DNA from: an uncultured Bacteroidia bacterium
GTDB taxonomy: Bacteria > Bacteroidota > Bacteroidia > Bacteroidales > UBA932
Direction of reading: 5' to 3'
Length of the DNA: 64,000 nucleotides
Assembly: GCA_902785065.1 (NCBI GenBank)
Contig: CACZXH010000006.1
Coordinates: 42,668 to 106,667, forward strand
Positions 33,812 to 40,674 of the stretch are shown here, in pieces. The position numbers and the translations under genes are program-made. Numbering within the stretch: position 1 is the first letter of the stretch; every line of letters begins with the position of its first letter. A model generated the notes under the pieces. The model was not told the origin of the DNA and ran no database searches. It saw only the letters and a program-made list of their open reading frames with translations.

Positions 33812-34390
33812 TTATTCCCATTCTACCCAGGTCCGGTCCAGCCGGATGCGTTTCGGGGCGCCTGCCTTGCCGGTAAGGGTATAGGCGTGCAGCTTTTCCG
33901 GCGGAAAGTACTTCGAGAGGGCCGCCGCCAGGTTCGCCGCCTTCTCGTGGATCGAGTTGTCCCGGGGATCGATGAGCCGGTTGATGCTCGCTTCCAGCTC
34001 CGGTCCGCTGGGACGCCGGGTGATGCCCATGTACAGGTCCAGGAGTTCGTTCCGGTATGCCGGCAGGTCCCCGAACCGGATTCCTTCCGGATGGCGGAGA
34101 AACAGCAGGAACACCGTCTTCACGAGTGGCCGCAGGCGGATTTCCGTGTCGAAACGGTCCGGGAGGAGGATGCGGTAGTCTTTCGTGACGCGGATCCTTT
34201 CCCCTTCGTCCGTCCCCTCGAGCACCTCGATTTCGGCGAGCCGTTTCCGGATCAGGCCCATGGCTTCCAGCAGGGCGGCGGCATCCATTTCGTCCACTTT
34301 TTCCGCCAGGTAATCCACGGCCGGATCCTCCAGGATCCCGCCCTCCCGGCAATGCCGGAGCCAGATTTGTGCTTCCCAGCCTATCATCAT
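33812..34390 (-). CDS. Conserved-looking protein of unknown function, first gene of mannosidase operon
   Basis: A 192-aa cytoplasmic protein with no signal peptide or membrane segment. The N-terminal third is acidic and helical. The segment KTVFLLFLRHPEGIRFGDLPAYRNELL (about 90-116), then a helix-rich stretch and a C-terminal LTGKAGAPKRIRLDR strand pair, resembles a winged-helix layout, but I do not recognise a named family. It is the first gene of the minus-strand operon and faces the twin palindromes at 34431-34472. A DNA-binding regulator of this operon is therefore a reasonable guess, not a finding. The start may be ATG 34390 or 34387. Confidence 0.6.
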   Translation of the reverse strand: MMIGWEAQIWLRHCREGGILEDPAVDYLAEKVDEMDAAALLEAMGLIRKRLAEIEVLEGTDEGERIRVTKDYRILLPDRFDTEIRLRPLVKTVFLLFLRHPEGIRFGDLPAYRNELLDLYMGITRRPSGPELEASINRLIDPRDNSIHEKAANLAAALSKYFPPEKLHAYTLTGKAGAPKRIRLDRTWVEWE

Positions 34391-34391
34391 A

Positions 34392-34399
34392 CGAAGATA
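34392..34399 (-). promoter_or_regulatory. -7-like box for mannosidase operon
   Basis: The minus strand reads TATCTTCG, one base off the TAnnTTTG consensus, directly before the ATG at 34390. The transcript would be nearly leaderless. Confidence 0.4.
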
Positions 34400-34430
34400 C
34401 GCATTTTTTGCGGTCCCGCCTTAAAAAAGT

Positions 34431-34472
34431 CTGCAAGCCTTGCAGGAAATCCGACATTGCAAGGCTTGCAAT
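34431..34472. promoter_or_regulatory. Twin palindromic operator-like sites
   Basis: Two perfect dyads lie 26 bp apart centre to centre: CTGCAAG-C-CTTGCAG (34431-34445) and ATTGCAAG-G-CTTGCAAT (34456-34472). They share the core TGCAAG-N-CTTGCA and sit in the 136-bp gap between the divergent operon and RNA-ligase genes. They could bind a dimeric regulator at both promoters, or pair with each other as a hairpin. No T run follows, so a terminator is unlikely. Confidence 0.6.
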
Positions 34473-34499
34473 CGTACCGTCCTTTCTCTTTCCGTTCCC

Positions 34500-34507
34500 G
34501 AACTTTG
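34500..34507 (+). promoter_or_regulatory. -7-like box for RNA ligase gene
   Basis: GAACTTTG, a one-base variant of TAnnTTTG, 20 bases before the ATG at 34527. It lies downstream of the twin palindromes. Confidence 0.4.
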
Positions 34508-34526
34508 CAAAAAAGAGAAAACGACT

Positions 34527-35228
34527 ATGATTCAGTTCAAACCTTATCCTTCCATCGGGAATGCCGCAGATGCGGCTTGGATGGCGCAAGTGCGTGAAAA
34601 TGTGGAGATAGGAACCCTCTTCGCCGTGCAGGAGAAGGTTGACGGGGCGAACGTCTCCTTCCTGTGTGACGACCTGGACGTCCGGATGGCCCGGCGGATG
34701 GCCATCCTGGATCCGCTGGAGCCCTTTTTCGGCTATCAGCAGGTCCTCGAGCGGTACTCCGGGCACGTCTATCACATCTATAACCGGCTCCGGCTGGCGT
34801 ATCCGGAGATGACATCCGTTGCAGTCTATGGAGAGCTGTTCGGCGGGTATTACCCGCATCCGGACGTGGCGCCGGATCCGGTGGGCTGGCCCGTGCAGAA
34901 AGGCATCTGGTATGCCCCCGGACACGATTTCTATGCCTTTGATATCTATGTTTTCACGAAAGACGGTGGCTTCTTCCTGCCGGTAATGGAGGCGAATGCG
35001 CTTTTCTCGGATGCGGGCCTCCTCTATGCCTGGAACCGCTTTGTCGGCCTCCTGGACGACTGCCTGGCCTACCCGCACGTCTTCCCGACCGCCATCCCGG
35101 GCGAGCTGGGTCTCCCGCCTGTCGACGGCAACCTCTGCGAAGGCATCGTCCTCAAACCCCTCGTGCCCATCTTCCTTCCCGACGGATCCCGCGTCGCCAT
35201 CAAGGTGAAGAGGACTATTGCCATTTGA
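34527..35228 (+). CDS. Short Rnl2-type RNA ligase (nucleotidyltransferase domain only)
   Basis: A 233-aa protein with the covalent nucleotidyltransferase motifs of T4 Rnl2-type RNA ligases in order: I, EKVDGAN with AMP-accepting Lys37; III, YGELFGG (101-107); IIIa, FYAFDIYVF (135-143); IV, EGIVLKP (205-211); V, AIKVKR (224-229). The chain ends four residues after motif V, so the C-terminal domain that makes T4 Rnl2 (334 aa) competent for full ligation is absent. All adenylation motifs are intact, so it is not obviously a pseudogene. The 3' end overlaps the convergent GH92 gene by 14 bases. It is unrelated to the glycan genes around it and may be an RNA-repair or nucleotidyl-transfer enzyme. 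Confidence 0.82.
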   Translation: MIQFKPYPSIGNAADAAWMAQVRENVEIGTLFAVQEKVDGANVSFLCDDLDVRMARRMAILDPLEPFFGYQQVLERYSGHVYHIYNRLRLAYPEMTSVAVYGELFGGYYPHPDVAPDPVGWPVQKGIWYAPGHDFYAFDIYVFTKDGGFFLPVMEANALFSDAGLLYAWNRFVGLLDDCLAYPHVFPTAIPGELGLPPVDGNLCEGIVLKPLVPIFLPDGSRVAIKVKRTIAI

Positions 35229-37512
35229 TGGTGCCAGCGTTCACGAGGGTTTCGTGGGAAATGCGGTAGTCGGAGACTTTCCTGGACCCGACACGGGCCG
35301 TGGTGCCCTTGGCGGGCTTGGCGCCGGCGGCTTTCGTCACCGTCAGGGTCTTGCCGCCGGGCAGGTCGATGTCCACGCGGTCGAAGACCGGCAGGGTAAG
35401 CGTGTAGGACGGGTCACCCGGGCAGTCGGGATAGAAGCCCATCATTGAGAACACGGCCCAGGCTGACATCGTACCGGTGTCGTCATTGCCGGGGATTCCG
35501 TTCGGCGCATTGTGATAGTGCTTGGCCAGGAGGTCGTGCACCGTGCTCCAGGTGCGCCACTGCTCGCCCTTGATGCGGCTGTACAGGTACGGATAGGCGA
35601 TGTCCGGCTCGTTGGCGGGATCGTACAGGCCCTGGTTGAATACCTTGTTCAGGGCCTTCACAAAGGCTTTGGAGCCGCCTGTGAGCTTGATGAGGCCGTC
35701 CACGTCATGCGGCACATAGAATGTGTAATTCCAGGCGCTTCCCTCGTGGAAGCCCGGCACGGGCTCGAAGTTCTCGCCCTGGCGCGGGTTGAACGGCTCC
35801 AGGAAGGTGCCGTCCTTCCGCAACGGCCGCAGGCATCCGTATTCCGGGGACCAGTAGTGCTTGTAGCCCAGCGAGCGCTGGCGGTACTTGGCGGCATCCT
35901 CGGGATGCCCCAAGGCCGTCGCCAGGCGGGCGAGCGCCGCATCGGCCATGTAGTACTCCAGGGCGTGGGAAACGGAGTTGTCGCCGGAGAAATCCTGCGC
36001 GAACCACCCCAGCGGCACGTACCCCCGCTCGATGTACGGGTCCACATCCGGCCGCATCCGGTTCTGGGCGCCCGGCGTGTCGGCAGACTTCAGGAAGGCC
36101 TCGTAGGCCGTAGCGATGTCGAAGTCCGTCAGCCCCTTGAGGAAGGTGTCCGTCAGCATCGGGATGACCGGGTCGCCCTCCATTGTGAAGGTCTCGCGGC
36201 TGTACAGCTCCCATTTGGGCATCCAGCCCCATTCGCGGTACATGTTCACCACGGACCGGGCCATGTCGATCTGCTTCTCCGGATAGAGCAGCGTCAGCAG
36301 CTGGTGCAGGTTCCGGCAAGTGTCCCACAGGGAGAACACCGTGTAGCGGTGCTGCCCCTCCGGGACGCGGCCCACGCCGCGGGCGCGCAGGCGGAGCTGC
36401 GCCTGCCCGTTGCGGCCTGTCGCGACCTTGACACTGTTCACGGCCTCCGGATGGCCGAACTCCATCAGCGGATACTCCCCGTTCACATCCTCCAGGATGT
36501 TCGGGTGGATCAGCGTATGGTACAGGGCGGTGTAGAAGATGGTCTTCTGCTCATCCGTGCCGCCCGTCACCCGGATGCGGCCAAGTTGGTTCTGCCAAGC
36601 CTTAGCTGCTTCGGCCTGCACGGTCGCAAAGTCAAACCCTTTCTGTTCGGCCTCCAGGTTCTCCCGTGCATTGTCGATGCTCACGAAAGAGACGCCTACC
36701 TGCAGCATCACCTGTTCGCCCTCGGCCAGGTTCTCGTAGCGGAACCAGTAGCCGATGTCGTCGCCGGAAAGATCGCGGGCGTAGGTCTCGTATAGTTTGT
36801 ATCGGCCCGCATCGGCATCCCAGGCAGCCTCGGCCGTCATCGGCCGTTGCTTCTTCCAGTAACCGCAGCGGTCCGGCGCCTTACTCACGCGCAGGACGAA
36901 GTACATCGGGAACACGGCGTTCCGGTTGTAGCAGAACGTGCCCATCAGCTTGGACCCCTCGATCTCCCAGTCTGAAACCCGGCGGACCGTAGCGCCCGAC
37001 TCGTTGGTCAGGCCTTCGCCCAGGTTCACGAGGATGTTGCCGGCCCCGGCCGGGAAGGTATAACGCTCCAGCGAGGTCCGGGTGGTGGCGGTGGCTTCCG
37101 TCAGGATGCCGCTGGCAAGCCGGTTGGAATAGTAGCCGGGCGTCGCCTTCTCCTCGGAGTATTCGCTCCCATAAGTGTGATAATCGACCTCCAACGGTCC
37201 CGTGGTGGGCATCGTCAGGACGGAACCCAGCTCCGGGCAGCCGACGCCGGAGAGGTTTACATGGGCATAGCCCGTGAAATAGCTGTTCTCTTCCACGTAC
37301 GGCGTGGACCACCACCGGCTGTCCTTGTCCCAGGTGTTGAGGCTGGAGCCCATCACGTTGAACGGCGTCACGCTCATCAGCCCGTTCGGCGTCACGGCAC
37401 CTGGGTTGCACGCCCCGAAGTTGGTCGTGCCGATGAAGGGGTTCACATATTCGGTCTGGGCGGCGAGCGGCAGGGCCAGGAGCAGGGCGGCCAGGGAGAG
37501 TCTAATACGCAT
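35215..37512 (-). CDS. GH92 family glycosidase, exported (third)
   Basis: A 765-aa protein with an SPI signal peptide (LAAQ), unlike its two lipoprotein relatives. GH92 features: YVNPFIGTTNFGACNPGA, FHEGSAWNYTF with the putative acid Glu, and GNDDTGTMSAW with the base Asp. The NEP motif is kept as ANEPDIAYPYLY, but the His before it is missing, suggesting a different linkage or aglycone from the first GH92. Codon positions upstream of 37512 remain open but are only the reverse of the GH2 gene's 3' end. The start overlaps the GH2 stop by 11 bases. Last gene of its operon. Confidence 0.9.
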   Translation of the reverse strand: MRIRLSLAALLLALPLAAQTEYVNPFIGTTNFGACNPGAVTPNGLMSVTPFNVMGSSLNTWDKDSRWWSTPYVEENSYFTGYAHVNLSGVGCPELGSVLTMPTTGPLEVDYHTYGSEYSEEKATPGYYSNRLASGILTEATATTRTSLERYTFPAGAGNILVNLGEGLTNESGATVRRVSDWEIEGSKLMGTFCYNRNAVFPMYFVLRVSKAPDRCGYWKKQRPMTAEAAWDADAGRYKLYETYARDLSGDDIGYWFRYENLAEGEQVMLQVGVSFVSIDNARENLEAEQKGFDFATVQAEAAKAWQNQLGRIRVTGGTDEQKTIFYTALYHTLIHPNILEDVNGEYPLMEFGHPEAVNSVKVATGRNGQAQLRLRARGVGRVPEGQHRYTVFSLWDTCRNLHQLLTLLYPEKQIDMARSVVNMYREWGWMPKWELYSRETFTMEGDPVIPMLTDTFLKGLTDFDIATAYEAFLKSADTPGAQNRMRPDVDPYIERGYVPLGWFAQDFSGDNSVSHALEYYMADAALARLATALGHPEDAAKYRQRSLGYKHYWSPEYGCLRPLRKDGTFLEPFNPRQGENFEPVPGFHEGSAWNYTFYVPHDVDGLIKLTGGSKAFVKALNKVFNQGLYDPANEPDIAYPYLYSRIKGEQWRTWSTVHDLLAKHYHNAPNGIPGNDDTGTMSAWAVFSMMGFYPDCPGDPSYTLTLPVFDRVDIDLPGGKTLTVTKAAGAKPAKGTTARVGSRKVSDYRISHETLVNAGTIKWQ

Positions 37513-40500
37513 AGCGGATGGCTTTTTCGGTTTTCCGGGCCCGGGCGGGCACGAGGGTGAAGGTGAAGTTCCGGTCCTCGTTGGACCAGACGGTGCGGGC
37601 GGGCTCGGGACGCGATCCCCAGCTGTCGTAACCGCCCACGCCGGATGCGGCCCCGTCGATGCAGATTTCGGTGAAATCGCGGTCGGGGACGTCACAGAGG
37701 TGGGTCTGATGGCGTTTGTGGTACTTCGCGGCCTCTTCCTCGTCGTGGACGGGCGGCGTGTCGAAGTTGGTCCACTGGAACGGTTGTCCGGACTCCTCGC
37801 TGTCCAGGTCCTCGACGCTGTGACGGAGGGCGCTGAACTCGAAGGCACCGTCGGCTACGACCGTCAACGGCTTCGTCGCCAGCCACTCGGTTTCCGTGTG
37901 GTGGCCGGTTTCCTGCGGCCGGACATACGGGTAGAACTCGTCGGAGGCCTTGGCCGCGAAGATGGACTTGAAAGTGCCGGTGTTGCGGTCGACGTAATTC
38001 TCCACCGGGCCGCGGCCGAAGTACTGGAAGTCATTGTCCTTCACGCGGAAGCGGAAGCCGATGCGGGGAATGTCCACGGGTTTCTTCTCAGCGCCGTGGA
38101 AGGCGGCTGCAATCTTCAGAAGGCCGCCGGAGAGGAGGGTGTAGTCCACCGCCAAAGAGCATCCGCCCGGTAGGGCATAGGTGGCGTGAATGGTCCCTTC
38201 CTCGACCGTCACCTCGGCTTTGAAGGCCTGGGAGGCCTCTTTCCAGGCATAGGCCCGGTAGGGCTGGTTGTTGCCGTAGTCGTTATCGGTAGGGCCGCGC
38301 CAGAAGTTCGGACGCAGGCCGAAGTCCGGGTCGAACAGGTTGTTTCCCCGGAAGGTATAGCTCCGGACAATGCCGAGGGCTTTGTCGAAGACAAGCTCGC
38401 CCTTCCCGGCTTCCAGCCGGATTTCGGTCTCGCTTTCCGTCACTTCCGCCGTCCTGCGGGACCTGTATTCCTTCGGCGCGCCCGTATCCTTCACGAGGAC
38501 CTCGTCCGCGGCGACGACGGTGCCCTTGGCGAGCAGCGGCAGCGCGCGGGCGGTTTCCGTCTCGAAGAAGATCCGGTATTCGCCGCGCTTGCGGAGTTTC
38601 CGTTTCGGGATATCCACGGTGAATTCTTCGGCATCCTGGGCCGGGGTGGAGAAGGTCAGCTTGCCCTTCTGCACCGGCTTTCCGTCCCGTTCGAGCCGCC
38701 AGCGGACGGCATAGTCGCTCAAATCCTTGAAATAGAATCTGTTTTGGATGGCGTACCGGCCTTCCTCCGGCGCGACGCCGGTGATGGCGATGTCCTGGTA
38801 GACATGCTTGACTTCATAGTAGCCCGGGTGCGGGTTGCGGTCCGGATTGACAATCCCGTTGCACAGGAAGTTCGCATCGGAGGGTGCGTCCACGCCGTAG
38901 TCGCCGCCGTAGGTCCATCCCTTGTCGGCGTCGTAGAGACCCTGGTCCACCCAGTCCCAGATAAAACCGCCCTGCAGGTGCGTGTGGGCATAGATCTGCT
39001 CCCACTGGAGGTCGAGGGAGCCGGTGGAATTGCCCATCGCGTGGGCATACTCGGACGGGACGACCGGCCGGCCGGATTCCCGCTCACCCATGCGGGCGAA
39101 CCACTCGGCGTCGGGGTACTGCGGGACGAGCATGTCCGTATTCCATTCCCTCTCTGCCCGTTCGTAGCAAACGGGGCGGTTCTGGCCGTCTTTCTCCAGG
39201 GCTTTCAGCACGCGGTAGGCTTCGTAGAAATTCACGCCGTTGCCGGCTTCGTTGCCGAGAGAGAGGATGGTCACGCACGGGTAGTTCGCCGTGCGGTGGT
39301 ACATGTTCAGGACGCGGTCCAGGTGTTTGGCCTGCCAGGCGGCGTTGTTGCCGAGGGTCCGGTCCAGCTTGTAGCCCATGCCGTGGGACTCAATGTTCGC
39401 CTCGTCATAGACATAGAAACCGAGGCTGTCGCAAAGCTCGTAGAACTCCCGCGGCTGCGGGTAGTGGCAGGTCCGGATGGCGTTGATATTGGCCATCTTC
39501 ATCAGTTTCAGGTCCTGCAGGATGTTCTCCCGGGTCTGGTAATGGCCCGTGTAGGGGTTGTGCTCGTGCATGTTCACACCCTTGAACTTGACGGGCTGTC
39601 CGTTCACGAGCAGGGCCTTCACGTCGCGTTCCCCATCCTTGACAGTGGCGATTTCGATGCGGCGGAAGCCCACGTGGAAGCGGGTGTATTCCCCGTTGAC
39701 CTTCAGGAGGAGGGTGTACAGTTCCGGCGTTTCGGCCGACCATTTCCGCACGTCGGGAATGGTGTCAGCCACCGTCGTCAACTCCCCGGTGAAGTCGTAG
39801 ATGGCATCGGCGACCGTTTCGCCGTTTGGGTCGAGGAGTTCATAGAAGACGTCGGCACGGGCTTCCGAACGCATTTTCAACTGGAAGACGCCCTTGGAAA
39901 GCGTGGGGTCCAGGGTGGAAATGACGCTGAAGTCGAAACGGGCGGGCGTTTTCTCGCTGGACAGGTACACGTCCCGCTCGATGCCGCTGATGCGCCAGAA
40001 ATCCTGGCACTCGAGGTACGAGCCGGTGGAAAAGCGGTATACCTTGAGCGTCAATTCGTTGTCTCCTTCCTTCAGGGCCGTCGTGATGTCGAACCGGGCG
40101 AGGCTCTTGGAGTCCTCGGAGTAGCCGATTTCATGGCCGTTCACCGAGACGTATGTGCCGGACTTGATACCGGCGAGATTCAGGAAGACCGTCCGCCCCT
40201 TCCAGCCGTCTGGCACCGTGAAAGTCCGGTGGTAAATGGCGGCAGGGAAGACCTCCGGCAGCGTGGGCGGCTGCGGATCCCGCGGGCTGAACTCGTACGG
40301 ATGGTTCACGTAGATGGGTACGCCGAATCCCTGCACTTCCCAGTTCCCCGGCACATGGATCCGGTCCCAGTCAGTACCCGCTTTGTCGTTTCGAGTTTCT
40401 CCTCTGTCATTTCGAGCGGAGCCGAGAAATCTCTCCATCTCGTGGTAATCATCGAAGTACTTGAAATCCCATGTTCCGTTCAGGTCCACATAGTTCTCGC

Positions 40501-40672
40501 TCTCGCGGAAACTCTTGGACAGCGCGCCGGCCCGGCTGGTGAACCAGACGGCTTCCGTGCGCCGGGTTTCGGCGTTCACGTTCGTCACGTCCACGTCCTG
40601 CCAGTAAGGCAGGTTCTGGGCGACGGAAACGACCGGGAGCAACAGGGCGATGAGTATCGGTATATTTTTCAT
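37502..40672 (-). CDS. GH2 beta-galactosidase, exported
   Basis: A 1056-aa LacZ-type enzyme with SPI signal peptide (SVAQ). The full five-domain plan is visible: sugar-binding jelly roll (VPGNWEVQGFG), immunoglobulin-like domain, TIM barrel with the acid/base Glu in SLGNEAGNG and nucleophile Glu in VVPSEYAHAMGNS, and a C-terminal small-chain domain (RPNFWRGPTDNDYG, EWLATKP). It removes terminal beta-galactose, here probably from complex glycans. Residues about 81-97 (FLGSARNDRGETRNDK) come from a dispersed repeat lying in frame in the jelly-roll domain, between FKYFDD and DWDRIHVPGNWE. The reading frame stays open. A TTG at 40678 is possible, but ATG 40672 fits the signal peptide. Confidence 0.93.
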   Translation of the reverse strand: MKNIPILIALLLPVVSVAQNLPYWQDVDVTNVNAETRRTEAVWFTSRAGALSKSFRESENYVDLNGTWDFKYFDDYHEMERFLGSARNDRGETRNDKAGTDWDRIHVPGNWEVQGFGVPIYVNHPYEFSPRDPQPPTLPEVFPAAIYHRTFTVPDGWKGRTVFLNLAGIKSGTYVSVNGHEIGYSEDSKSLARFDITTALKEGDNELTLKVYRFSTGSYLECQDFWRISGIERDVYLSSEKTPARFDFSVISTLDPTLSKGVFQLKMRSEARADVFYELLDPNGETVADAIYDFTGELTTVADTIPDVRKWSAETPELYTLLLKVNGEYTRFHVGFRRIEIATVKDGERDVKALLVNGQPVKFKGVNMHEHNPYTGHYQTRENILQDLKLMKMANINAIRTCHYPQPREFYELCDSLGFYVYDEANIESHGMGYKLDRTLGNNAAWQAKHLDRVLNMYHRTANYPCVTILSLGNEAGNGVNFYEAYRVLKALEKDGQNRPVCYERAEREWNTDMLVPQYPDAEWFARMGERESGRPVVPSEYAHAMGNSTGSLDLQWEQIYAHTHLQGGFIWDWVDQGLYDADKGWTYGGDYGVDAPSDANFLCNGIVNPDRNPHPGYYEVKHVYQDIAITGVAPEEGRYAIQNRFYFKDLSDYAVRWRLERDGKPVQKGKLTFSTPAQDAEEFTVDIPKRKLRKRGEYRIFFETETARALPLLAKGTVVAADEVLVKDTGAPKEYRSRRTAEVTESETEIRLEAGKGELVFDKALGIVRSYTFRGNNLFDPDFGLRPNFWRGPTDNDYGNNQPYRAYAWKEASQAFKAEVTVEEGTIHATYALPGGCSLAVDYTLLSGGLLKIAAAFHGAEKKPVDIPRIGFRFRVKDNDFQYFGRGPVENYVDRNTGTFKSIFAAKASDEFYPYVRPQETGHHTETEWLATKPLTVVADGAFEFSALRHSVEDLDSEESGQPFQWTNFDTPPVHDEEEAAKYHKRHQTHLCDVPDRDFTEICIDGAASGVGGYDSWGSRPEPARTVWSNEDRNFTFTLVPARARKTEKAIRYAY
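40384..40432. repeat. Dispersed hairpin repeat, copy 4, inside GH2 gene
   Basis: A full copy TGTCATTTCGAGCGGAGCCG then AGAAATCT (40405-40432), next to a decayed partial copy TGTCGTTTCGAGTTTCTC (40384-40401). The insertion is in frame in the beta-galactosidase. Confidence 0.8.
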
Positions 40673-40674
40673 AA

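Noticed and set aside
34431..34472. A rho-independent terminator formed by the twin palindromes
   Set aside because: The two dyads can pair, but no T run follows on either strand and both flanking genes point away, so operator sites fit better.
33792..35078. A long minus-strand frame joining the 192-aa protein region to the reverse of the RNA ligase gene
   Set aside because: The 192-aa gene is read in a different frame with a sensible start, and the plus-strand RNA ligase has all its catalytic motifs.
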